Source: Bradyrhizobium sp. WSM1743 (GTDB lineage Bacteria > Pseudomonadota > Alphaproteobacteria > Rhizobiales > Xanthobacteraceae). From it: 38,946 bases of DNA. Below the pieces are notes generated by a model. It searched no databases. It saw nothing but the letters and a program-made list of their open reading frames with translations, and had not been told where the DNA came from. Below are positions 32,489 through 38,946 of this stretch, piece after piece. How positions within the stretch are numbered: position 1 is the stretch's first letter; the number at the start of each line of letters is the position of its first letter. The DNA lies in NCBI RefSeq assembly GCF_000473065.1, contig NZ_AXAZ01000038.1:36927-75872 (forward strand), written 5' to 3'. The position numbers and the translations under genes are program-made.

Positions 32489-33205
32489 ATGGGTTCTGAA
32501 CATACCGCAAAGGCTTTCGACACCGACCTCCAGGAGCTCACCCGCCTGGTCGCCGAGATGGGCGGCATCGCCGAGCGCATGATCGTCGATTCCGTCGATG
32601 CGCTGATCCGCCGTGACGTCGCGCTGGGCCAGCGCGTCGTCGCCACCGACGCCGAGCTCGACGCGCTGCAGAAGCGCATCGAGGAGCGCGCCGTGCTCAC
32701 CATCGCCCGCCGCCAGCCGATGGCGGTCGACCTGCGCGAGATCGTCGGCGCCATGCGCGTCGCGACCGATCTCGAGCGCATCGGCGATCTCGCCAAGAAC
32801 ATGGGCAAGCGCGTCGCGGCGCTGGAGACGGATTTCCATCCGCTCAAGCTGTTCCGCGGCCTGGAACACATGACCGACCTCGTGCAGCAGCAGGTCAAGT
32901 CGGTGCTGGACGCCTACGCCGCGCACGATCTGCCGGCGGCAATGGCGGTGTGGAAGGGCGACGAGGAAGTCGATGCGATCTGCACCTCGCTGTTCCGCGA
33001 GCTCCTCACCTATATGATGGAAGACCCGCGCAACATCTCGTTCTGCATCCATCTGATGTTCTGCGCCAAGAACATCGAGCGGATCGGCGACCACGCCACC
33101 AACATCGCCGAGACCGTGTTCTACATGATCGAAGGCCAGGCGATCACCGACAAGCGGCCGAAGGGCGACATGACGACCTTCGCCACGACGGTGCCGAATA
33201 CCTAA
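32489..33205 (+). CDS. phoU: Phosphate signalling protein PhoU
   Basis: A 238-residue helical protein that links the Pst transporter to PhoR and keeps the regulon off when phosphate is ample. The ATG at 32489 follows GAGGAGACGG. Two repeated three-helix halves are visible: RQPMAVDLREIVGAMRVATD and DPRNISFCIHLMFCAKNIER, each with the ExxRIGD-like metal site (DLERIGDLAKN; NIERIGDHATN). Confidence 0.96.
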   Translation: MGSEHTAKAFDTDLQELTRLVAEMGGIAERMIVDSVDALIRRDVALGQRVVATDAELDALQKRIEERAVLTIARRQPMAVDLREIVGAMRVATDLERIGDLAKNMGKRVAALETDFHPLKLFRGLEHMTDLVQQQVKSVLDAYAAHDLPAAMAVWKGDEEVDAICTSLFRELLTYMMEDPRNISFCIHLMFCAKNIERIGDHATNIAETVFYMIEGQAITDKRPKGDMTTFATTVPNT

Positions 33206-33220
33206 GGGAGCGACGACAAC

Positions 33221-33928
33221 ATGGGCGCACGCATTATGGTGGTTGAGGACGAGGAAGCTCTCACCGAGCTTCTCCGCTACAACCTCGAAGGCGACGGCTA
33301 TGACGTCGAGACGGTGATGCGCGGCGACGACGCCGACACCCGCCTCAAGGAGCACATTCCCGATCTGATCGTGCTCGACTGGATGCTGCCGGGCCTGTCA
33401 GGTATCGAGCTGTGCCGGCGGCTTCGGACCCGCCCCGAGACCAAGCAGCTGCCGATCATCATGCTCACCGCGCGCGGCGAGGAGAGCGAGCGGGTACGCG
33501 GACTTGCGACCGGCGCCGACGACTACATCGTCAAGCCGTTCTCGGTGCCGGAGCTGCTCGCGCGTGTGAAGGGCCTCTTGCGGCGCGCGAGCCCCGAGCG
33601 GCTCGCCACCGTGCTCGCCTATGGCGATATCGAGCTCGATCGCGACAAGCGCCGCGTGGCGCGCTCGGGCCGGCCGATCGATCTCGGCCCGACCGAATAT
33701 CGCCTCTTGGAGTTCTTCCTGGAGCATCCCGGCCGCGTGTTCTCGCGCGAGCAGCTGCTCGACAGCGTCTGGGGCCGCGACATCTACATCGACGAGCGCA
33801 CCGTCGACGTCCATATCGGCCGCCTGCGCAAGCTGCTCAATCTCGGCCGCGAGCAGGACCCGATCCGCACCGTCCGCGGCGCCGGCTATGCGCTGGACGA
33901 TCGCTTCGCGAAGGCGGAGCAGACGTAA
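33221..33928 (+). CDS. phoB: Phosphate regulon response regulator PhoB
   Basis: OmpR/PhoB-type response regulator, 235 residues. The receiver domain has acidic E9-D10, the phospho-accepting D53 in VLDWMLPG and the lysine in DDYIVKPF. The winged-helix domain spans about residues 130-230 (LGPTEYRLLEFFLEHPGRVF, then DERTVDVHIGRLRKLL). It would bind the Pho box upstream of pstS. Its stop is followed by a palindromic repeat and the convergent gcrA gene. Confidence 0.97.
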   Translation: MGARIMVVEDEEALTELLRYNLEGDGYDVETVMRGDDADTRLKEHIPDLIVLDWMLPGLSGIELCRRLRTRPETKQLPIIMLTARGEESERVRGLATGADDYIVKPFSVPELLARVKGLLRRASPERLATVLAYGDIELDRDKRRVARSGRPIDLGPTEYRLLEFFLEHPGRVFSREQLLDSVWGRDIYIDERTVDVHIGRLRKLLNLGREQDPIRTVRGAGYALDDRFAKAEQT

Positions 33929-33962
33929 GGGGTTTTTGCGAGCTGTGGCGACACACTCAGCT

Positions 33963-34115
33963 GTCGTCCCGGACAAGCGTCAGCGCAGATCCGGACCCAT
34001 ACTCACAGCGCGTGATTGTTTTGCGAAAAGGCAACTTCGAGTCCCCGTAACCACATCTTGCGGTGGTTATGTGTCCCGGATCTGCGCGCGCTTTGGCGCG
34101 CTTGTCCGGGACGAC
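33963..34115. repeat. Palindromic intergenic repeat between phoB and gcrA, GTCGTCCCGGACAAGCG type
   Basis: GTCGTCCCGGACAAGCG at the left is matched by CGCTTGTCCGGGACGAC at the right as exact inverted ends. Inner arms (AGATCCGG/CCGGATCT) pair too. It is a sister of the element at 37377-37530, with the same ends and similar length. It separates two convergent genes. Confidence 0.85.
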
Positions 34116-34171
34116 ACCGGATATGTTGAGCCGTCATCGTGTGAGGGCTGCAGTCAGCTAGATCAATAAAC

Positions 34172-34684
34172 TCACCGCGTGCCCGGCTTCGCCGGCGCGC
34201 GACGGCGATCCGCTGCGGGCTGATAGGCCACGCGCGAATGCTGGGCGCAGTAGGGCAGGCCGGAGAGCGCCTTGCCGCCGCAGAAGAAGAAATCCGGGCT
34301 CGAGGGATCGCCGACCGGCCAGTGGCAGGTCGCCTCGTTCAATTCCAGCAGCGACAGCCGCTGGCTCATCGGCACCACGTTGTCGTAGGTGACAGGTTCG
34401 GCCTCCACCTCGACCTCGAAGGCCTGCGCCAGCGCGGTGTTGCCGCGCGCGACGGGGCGGGTCACCCGCATCATGTGCTGCGCGGGCCGCGCCTTGCGCG
34501 GCCGGGGCGCTGCCGATGAAGGGCTCTTGGCGCGGCCGGACAGACCGAGCCGATGCACTTTGCCGATCACGGCATTGCGGGTCACATTGCCGAGCTCCGC
34601 CGCGATCTGGCTGGCGGAAAGTCCGGCCTCCCAGAGCTTTTTCAGCTGCTCGACGCGATCATCGGACCAGGTCAAAACCGTCAT
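34172..34684 (-). CDS. gcrA: GcrA cell cycle regulator
   Basis: A 170-residue alphaproteobacterial cell-cycle regulator that binds sigma-70 RNA polymerase and activates promoters with methylated GANTC sites. The N-terminal DNA-binding domain reads WSDDRVEQLKKLWEAGLSAS, then ELGNVTRNAVIGKVHRLGLS. The C-terminal sigma-interacting domain contains CHWPVGDPSSPDFFFCGGKA and LPYCAQHSRVAYQ. The upstream region contains six GANTC sites. It is divergent from argD. Confidence 0.95.
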   Translation of the reverse strand: MTVLTWSDDRVEQLKKLWEAGLSASQIAAELGNVTRNAVIGKVHRLGLSGRAKSPSSAAPRPRKARPAQHMMRVTRPVARGNTALAQAFEVEVEAEPVTYDNVVPMSQRLSLLELNEATCHWPVGDPSSPDFFFCGGKALSGLPYCAQHSRVAYQPAADRRRAPAKPGTR

Positions 34685-34766
34685 TGCACCCTTTCCCTCG
34701 CTGCGCGCCTGCCATCCTGGGGCCTTCGCAGCGAATGCCTGAAGCCTTGAAAAACCCGTGCCGCCC

Positions 34767-34979
34767 GAATCCCTTAAGGCTCGCCGGGCGCGCTCAAGAC
34801 GCCCGAACGTTTACGCCGGTACATGAGGACTCTTGGGATCAGAACCGCTGCACGAGATGTCGTATCTGACAATCCAAACGCTACAATATGGCGTGACTCC
34901 CGCGCAAGAGTCCGCCGACTCGCTTCCACATGTTCCGTGGTGAAAACCCGCAAAATCGGCACCGCAAGACTACGGATTC
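34767..34979. promoter_or_regulatory. Cluster of six GANTC (CcrM methylation) sites upstream of gcrA
   Basis: GANTC occurs at 34767, 34828, 34895, 34908, 34917 and 34975, six times in 213 bp. Less than one would be expected by chance at this base composition. CcrM methylates GANTC, and GcrA acts at such methylated promoters, so feedback on gcrA or argD transcription is possible. No gene is seen in 34685-35000. Confidence 0.65.
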
Positions 34980-35007
34980 AGCGTTTCGCGAGGCTTTCCG
35001 GGCGGCA

Positions 35008-35035
35008 TTGACACCCGTCTTGCCAAGCATAAGAT
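35008..35035 (+). promoter_or_regulatory. Predicted sigma-70 promoter of argD
   Basis: TTGACA (35008-35013), a 16-bp spacer and TAAGAT (35030-35035) form a good housekeeping promoter. Transcription would start near 35042, giving an untranslated leader of about 100 bases before the argD ATG at 35144. Confidence 0.7.
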
Positions 35036-35043
35036 AGTCTGAC

Positions 35044-35076
35044 GTGCCGCCCTTAAAAGGCGGCACGTTTCGTTTT
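35044..35076 (+). terminator. Leader hairpin with T-rich tail at the predicted argD transcript start
   Basis: GTGCCGCC (35044-35051) pairs perfectly with GGCGGCAC (35059-35066), loop CTTAAAA, followed by GTTTCGTTTTC. It looks like an intrinsic terminator but no gene lies upstream on this strand. It begins within a few bases of the predicted start site, so it may be a 5' stabilising hairpin or an attenuator. Confidence 0.6.
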
Positions 35077-35143
35077 CCGGGGCCGGTCGATGGTGCGTTG
35101 CGCAATGCACGTCTCACACCGTCCGCAACATTCAAGTGACGTC

Positions 35144-36352
35144 ATGACTGACAGCGCCGCGCCGCATTTGCTCCCCGTTTTCGCCAGGGCCGACCTCGGT
35201 TTCGAGCGCGGCGAAGGCTGCTGGCTGATCGCGACCAATGGCGATCGTTATCTCGATTTCACCTCGGGCGTGGCGGTGAATGCGCTCGGCCACGCTCATC
35301 CCGCCCTGGTCAAGGCATTGCAGGAGCAGGCGACGAAGCTCTGGCACATGTCGAACCTGTTCCAGAGCCCGGACGGCGAGAAGCTCGCCGCGCGTCTGTG
35401 CAAGGAAAGCTTTGCGGACTTCGTGTTCTTCTGCAATTCCGGCGCCGAGGCGCTGGAAGGCGTGATCAAGCTGGTGCGCCACCATCACTTCTCCAAGGGA
35501 CATCCGGAGCGCTACCGCATCATCACCTTCGAGGGCGCCTTCCACGGCCGGACGCTGGCGACGCTCGCCGCGACTGGCTCGGCAAAATATCTCGAAGGTT
35601 TCGGCCCGCCGATGGATGGTTTCGATCAGGTCCCGCATGGCGACCTCGACGCCGTGAAGAAGGCGATCGGTCCGCAGACGGCCGGTATCCTGATCGAGCC
35701 GATCCAGGGCGAGGGTGGCGTGCGCTCGGCAACGCCCGCTTTCCTCAAGGCGCTGCGACAGCTCTGTGACGAGAAGGGCCTGCTGCTCGCCTTCGACGAG
35801 GTGCAGACCGGCATGGGGCGCGCCGGCGATCTCTTCGCCTACAGGCGCACGGGCGTCACACCTGACGTGATGTCGCTCGCCAAGGCACTCGGCGGCGGCT
35901 TCCCGATCGGCGCGGTGCTCGCGACCGCGGAGGCGGCCGCTGGCATGGGGCCGGGCTCCCACGGCTCGACCTTCGGCGGCAATCCGCTCGCCATCTCGGC
36001 TGCGAACGCCGTGCTCGACGTCATGCTCAAGCCCGGCTTCTTCGATCACGTGCAGAAGATGTCGCTGCTGCTGAAGCAGAAGCTCGCCTCCGTGATCGAC
36101 CGTCATCCCGATGTCGTCAGCGAGGTGCGCGGCGAGGGCCTCCTGATCGGCATCAAGGCCGTGGTGCCCTCGGGCGATCTCGTCGCGGCGCTGCGCGCCG
36201 AAAAACTGCTCACGGTCGGGGCCGGCGACAATGTCGTGCGCTTCCTGCCACCGTTGATTGTCACCGAGGCGGAGATCGAGGACAGCGTCGGGCGGTTAGA
36301 GCGCGCCTGCACTGCGATCTCGTCCAGCCAAACCAAGCGGGCGGCAAGCTGA
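35144..36352 (+). CDS. argD: Acetylornithine aminotransferase
   Basis: PLP-dependent class III aminotransferase of arginine biosynthesis, 402 residues from the ATG at 35144. Motifs include FTSGVAVNALGHAHP near residue 40, CNSGAEALEGVIKL and LAFDEVQTGMGR. The PLP lysine lies in LAKALGGGFPIGA. It converts N-acetylglutamate semialdehyde to N-acetylornithine; some family members also act in lysine biosynthesis. Its stop overlaps the argF start by one base, so the two form an operon. Confidence 0.95.
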   Translation: MTDSAAPHLLPVFARADLGFERGEGCWLIATNGDRYLDFTSGVAVNALGHAHPALVKALQEQATKLWHMSNLFQSPDGEKLAARLCKESFADFVFFCNSGAEALEGVIKLVRHHHFSKGHPERYRIITFEGAFHGRTLATLAATGSAKYLEGFGPPMDGFDQVPHGDLDAVKKAIGPQTAGILIEPIQGEGGVRSATPAFLKALRQLCDEKGLLLAFDEVQTGMGRAGDLFAYRRTGVTPDVMSLAKALGGGFPIGAVLATAEAAAGMGPGSHGSTFGGNPLAISAANAVLDVMLKPGFFDHVQKMSLLLKQKLASVIDRHPDVVSEVRGEGLLIGIKAVVPSGDLVAALRAEKLLTVGAGDNVVRFLPPLIVTEAEIEDSVGRLERACTAISSSQTKRAAS

Positions 36353-37287
36353 TGAGCAAGACGCCCAACAAGACTCCAAAGCACTTTTTGGACATCAACG
36401 AGCTGCCGCTGTCGGAGCTCAAGAGCATGCTCGCCGCCTCTTCCGCCATGAAGGCGAAGCAGAAGGCGCAACAGCCGGTCAGGCCGCTCGAAGGCAAGAC
36501 GCTGGCGATGATCTTCGAGCGCCCCTCGACCCGCACCCGCGTCTCGTTCGACGTCGGCATGCGCCAGCTCGGCGGCGAGGCGATCATGCTCACCGGCGCC
36601 GAGATGCAGCTCGGCCGCGGCGAGACCATCGCCGACACCGCGCGGGTGCTGTCACGCTATGTCGACGCCATCATGATCCGCATCCTCAATCACGATGCGC
36701 TGCTGGAGCTTGCGGCCAACGCCACCGTGCCCGTCATCAACGGCCTGACGCGGCGCTCGCATCCCTGCCAGGTGATGGCCGACCTCATGACCTATGAGGA
36801 GCATCGCGGCCCGATCGAGGGCAAGACGGTGGCCTGGACCGGCGACGACAACAACGTGCTGGCGTCGTGGGCGCACGCCGCCGAGCGCTTCAAGTTCCAG
36901 CTCAACGTCGCGACACCGCCCGAGCTCGCGCCGAAAAAGGCGATGCGCGACTGGATCAAGGCGTCGGGCGCGCCGATCGTGCTCGGCACCGATCCGGAAG
37001 CCGCCGTGCGCGGCGCCGACTGCGTCGTCACCGACACCTGGGTGTCGATGGGCGACAAGGAGGGCGAGCACCGTCACAACGTGCTCAAGCCCTACCAGGT
37101 CAATGCCAAGCTGATGTCGCTGGCCAAGCCCGATGCGCTGTTCATGCACTGCCTGCCGGCCCATCGCGGCGAGGAGGTCACGGATGAAGTGATCGACGGT
37201 CCGCAATCGGTCGTGTTCGACGAGGCCGAAAACCGCCTGCATGCGCAGAAGGGCATTCTGGCCTGGTGCTTTGACGCGGTGAAGTAG
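36352..37287 (+). CDS. argF: Ornithine carbamoyltransferase
   Basis: Joins carbamoyl phosphate and ornithine to citrulline in arginine synthesis, 311 residues. The carbamoyl-phosphate motif is FERPSTRTRVSFDVG, followed by HPCQVMADL, the domain-linking WTGDDNNVLASW, and the ornithine-binding cysteine region FMHCLPAHRGEEV. It starts one base inside the argD stop codon. Confidence 0.96.
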   Translation: MSKTPNKTPKHFLDINELPLSELKSMLAASSAMKAKQKAQQPVRPLEGKTLAMIFERPSTRTRVSFDVGMRQLGGEAIMLTGAEMQLGRGETIADTARVLSRYVDAIMIRILNHDALLELAANATVPVINGLTRRSHPCQVMADLMTYEEHRGPIEGKTVAWTGDDNNVLASWAHAAERFKFQLNVATPPELAPKKAMRDWIKASGAPIVLGTDPEAAVRGADCVVTDTWVSMGDKEGEHRHNVLKPYQVNAKLMSLAKPDALFMHCLPAHRGEEVTDEVIDGPQSVVFDEAENRLHAQKGILAWCFDAVK

Positions 37288-37320
37288 GTATTGGCTGGCA
37301 TCACGCCGGCCACAAACCGC

Positions 37321-37339
37321 TGTCGTCCCGGTGACGACA
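37321..37339 (+). terminator. Short hairpin after argF
   Basis: TGTCGTC (37321-37327) pairs perfectly with GACGACA (37333-37339) around CCGGT. No U-run follows. It is probably a remnant of the repeat family nearby or a weak transcript end for argDF. Confidence 0.4.
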
Positions 37340-37376
37340 ATGAGAGTGTAGGATAGGCCTCGCCTCATACGCGGCC

Positions 37377-37530
37377 GTCGTCCCGGACAAGCGCGCCAAA
37401 AGCGCGCGCCGATCCGGGACCCATAGCCACAGAACGTCGTGTGGCGATGACTCGGAGTTGCCATCTCGCGTTGTGACGTAATCCTGTGGTGATGGGTCCC
37501 GGATCGGCGCTTACGCTTGTCCGGGACGAC
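37377..37530. repeat. Palindromic intergenic repeat between argF and hslO, GTCGTCCCGGACAAGCG type
   Basis: The end sequences GTCGTCCCGGACAAGCG and CGCTTGTCCGGGACGAC are exact inverted copies and identical to those of the element at 33963-34115. Internal GATCCGGGACCCAT and ATGGGTCCCGGATC also form a perfect inverted pair. Confidence 0.85.
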
Positions 37531-37629
37531 ACCGAATTTGAGGCGGCTTGGTACAACTCACTTGCATCCGGAACATGCCCGCCTCTCGCCCCCTTCCATT
37601 CCCCACTCTCCGACCCCAGATAAAGCGCC

Positions 37630-38637
37630 ATGGTTTTCCAATCCCCTGACATGAACACCGGGCCTGAGGGCCCGGTTCGCGCACCTTCGGCGGTTCCGAT
37701 CGACGACGCCGTGCTGCCTTACGAAATCGACGCGCTCGACGTGCGCGGGCGCCTGGTGCGGCTTGGTCCGACGCTGGACGACATTCTCACCAAGCACGAC
37801 TATCCGGCGCCGGTCGGCAAGCTGCTCGGCGAGGCCATTGTGCTGGCGACGCTGCTCGGCTCGGCGCTGAAATTCGAGGGCCGCTTCATTCTTCAGGCCC
37901 AGACCGACGGCCCGGTGTCGTTCCTGGTGGTGGACTACAAGGCGCCGGACCATCTGCGCGCCTATGCCCGCTTCGATGCCCCGCGCCTGGGCACGGCGAA
38001 GGATTCCGGCACGCTGCTCGGCCGCGGTCATCTCGCCATGACCATCGACCAGGGCCCCGATATGAGTCGTTACCAGGGGTTGGTCGCGCTCGACGGCGGC
38101 GGCCTGGAAGATGCCGCCCACGAATATTTCCTGCGCTCCGAGCAGATCCCGACGCGCGTGCGCCTCGCGGTCGGCGAGGAGTGGCGCAGTAGCGACGGCG
38201 GCAAGCATCGCTGGCGCGCGGGCGGCATGCTGATGCAGTTTCTGCCCAAGGCGCCGGAGCGCGCGCGGCAGGCCGATCTGCATCCCGGCAATGCGCCCGA
38301 AGGCACCGAGGTGCACAGCGTTGCCGAGGACGACGCCTGGGTCGAGGCGCGCTCACTGATCGAGACCGTCGAGGACGTCGAGCTGATCGATCCCGAACTC
38401 TCCGGCGAGCGGCTGCTGTTCCGCCTCTTCCACGAGCGCGGTGTGCGCGTGTTCAATCCGCAGGTTCTCGATGCGCGGTGCTCCTGCTCGCGCGATGCGG
38501 TCGCCTCGATGCTCAAGAGCTTCTCGCCCGACGACCGCGCCGCCATGGTCAAGGATGACAAGGTCGTCGTCACCTGCGAGTTCTGCTCGTCGGTGTACCA
38601 ATTCATCCCGCACGAGGCGGGCGCGGAGGGCGCGTAA
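37630..38637 (+). CDS. hslO: Redox-regulated chaperone Hsp33
   Basis: Cytosolic holdase chaperone switched on by oxidation, 335 residues from the ATG at 37630; an ATG at 37651 is possible. The N-terminal domain includes DALDVRGRLVRLGPTLDDIL and GRGHLAMTIDQG. The C-terminal zinc/redox switch has the required four cysteines as CSC (in ARCSCSRDAV) and CEFC (in VTCEFCSSVYQF). The N terminus is longer than in E. coli Hsp33, as is common in Rhizobiales. Confidence 0.94.
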   Translation: MVFQSPDMNTGPEGPVRAPSAVPIDDAVLPYEIDALDVRGRLVRLGPTLDDILTKHDYPAPVGKLLGEAIVLATLLGSALKFEGRFILQAQTDGPVSFLVVDYKAPDHLRAYARFDAPRLGTAKDSGTLLGRGHLAMTIDQGPDMSRYQGLVALDGGGLEDAAHEYFLRSEQIPTRVRLAVGEEWRSSDGGKHRWRAGGMLMQFLPKAPERARQADLHPGNAPEGTEVHSVAEDDAWVEARSLIETVEDVELIDPELSGERLLFRLFHERGVRVFNPQVLDARCSCSRDAVASMLKSFSPDDRAAMVKDDKVVVTCEFCSSVYQFIPHEAGAEGA

Positions 38638-38646
38638 TCGACGTCC

Positions 38647-38735
38647 GTAGCCCGGATGGAGCGAAAGCGTAATCCGGGGCCGGTTGCCCGGCATCCCGCA
38701 CTGTCCCGGATTGCGCTGCGCTCCATCCGGGCTAC
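38647..38735. repeat. Palindromic intergenic repeat, GTAGCCCGGATGGAGCG type
   Basis: GTAGCCCGGATGGAGCG at the left and CGCTCCATCCGGGCTAC at the right are exact inverted ends, with GTAATCCGGGG/CCCGGATTGCG partly pairing inside. It follows the hslO stop by 9 bp and may end its transcript. Confidence 0.85.
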
Positions 38736-38769
38736 GCCATCGTGCCCTGTGTCGCCCTTCTGTCAATCC

Positions 38770-38946
38770 ACTTGCGCAAAAATATTCCGCTTTACCGAAA
38801 TTCGGAAATGTCGTATGTAGCGCCCATCCCGGCTCAGTCTTGAGGGGCGATCATGTGGTCGTCATTGTCGCGAGCCGGGCTTGCGGTGGACGCAGCAGCG
38901 TCGGGCGCGAAAGCTTGAGGCAGGGCGGATTGCTCTCCGTGAGCCC
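38770..38946 (+). repeat. Probable dispersed Bradyrhizobium repeat, cut by the window edge
   Basis: The segment from CTTGCGCAAAAATATTCC through GGCTCAGTCTTGAGGGGCGA and GGTGGACGCAGCAGCGTCGG resembles a multicopy element I recall from many Bradyrhizobium genomes. There it recurs with small variations. No intact gene is visible in this part. The identification is from memory and the element continues beyond the window. Confidence 0.5.

Noticed and set aside
35044..35076. Hairpin before argD as terminator of an upstream plus-strand gene
   Set aside because: No plus-strand gene was found in 34685-35043, and a good promoter ends just before the hairpin.
1..38946. CRISPR array, tRNA/rRNA genes, prophage or transposase genes
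   Set aside because: No regularly spaced direct repeats, no tRNA-like cloverleaf that I could recognise and no transposase or phage proteins are visible. A specialised RNA search could still find small RNAs.

Overview
The window is GC-rich alphaproteobacterial chromosome, most probably Bradyrhizobium. The case rests on a BjaR/BjaI-like quorum-sensing pair, an aerobic benzoyl-CoA (box) cluster, a phoR-pstSCAB-phoU-phoB locus, a gcrA-argD-argF-hslO block, and many palindromic intergenic repeats of the kind scattered through Bradyrhizobium genomes. From memory the gene order resembles the bjaR1-bjaI to pst/phoB region of B. diazoefficiens USDA 110; I could not check this.

Layout. (1) 1-3.3 kb, minus strand: a LysR-type regulator, a shikimate-dehydrogenase-family enzyme and an orphan periplasmic binding protein of the branched-chain amino acid/aromatic class. 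(2) 3.5-5.65 kb: a luxR-luxI pair with a perfect palindrome between the genes, flanked by two uncharacterised micro-ORFs and closed by a hairpin. (3) 5.9-9.2 kb: livHMGF-type ABC transporter genes, tightly overlapping and without a binding protein. (4) 9.35-13.8 kb: a small secreted Pro/Ala/Thr-rich protein, then a glutamine-synthetase-like ligase, a phthalate-dioxygenase-like Rieske oxygenase and a divergent IclR regulator. (5) 13.9-21.7 kb: a PRC-barrel protein, then the box cluster: truncated globin, boxR, benzoate-CoA ligase, alpha/beta hydrolase, boxC and boxB. (6) 21.9-27.1 kb: an SDR, a polysaccharide deacetylase, a BON/OmpA envelope protein, a small membrane protein and a YbhN-like membrane protein. 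(7) 27.2-33.9 kb: phosphate sensing and uptake. (8) 34.2-38.6 kb: gcrA (minus), then argD-argF and hslO. The last 180 bp resemble a dispersed Bradyrhizobium repeat.

How it fits together. Benzoate is presumably imported, activated by the ligase, epoxidised by BoxB and opened by BoxC, under BoxR, a repressor fused to a shikimate-kinase-like sensor domain. The transporter promoter carries three TGCA sites exactly 10 bp apart and the boxC promoter carries two with the same spacing. That is the geometry expected for BzdR/BoxR binding and links transporter and catabolic genes into one regulon. boxA (the reductase partner of BoxB) and the aldehyde dehydrogenase of the pathway are not in the window.

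The least ordinary parts are: the glutamine-synthetase-like plus Rieske plus IclR cassette, which resembles the gamma-glutamylation-first logic of aniline degradation; the globin co-transcribed with boxR; the binding protein and permease genes separated by a quorum-sensing locus; a cluster of six GANTC sites upstream of gcrA; and a 5'-leader hairpin placed at the predicted start of the argD transcript.
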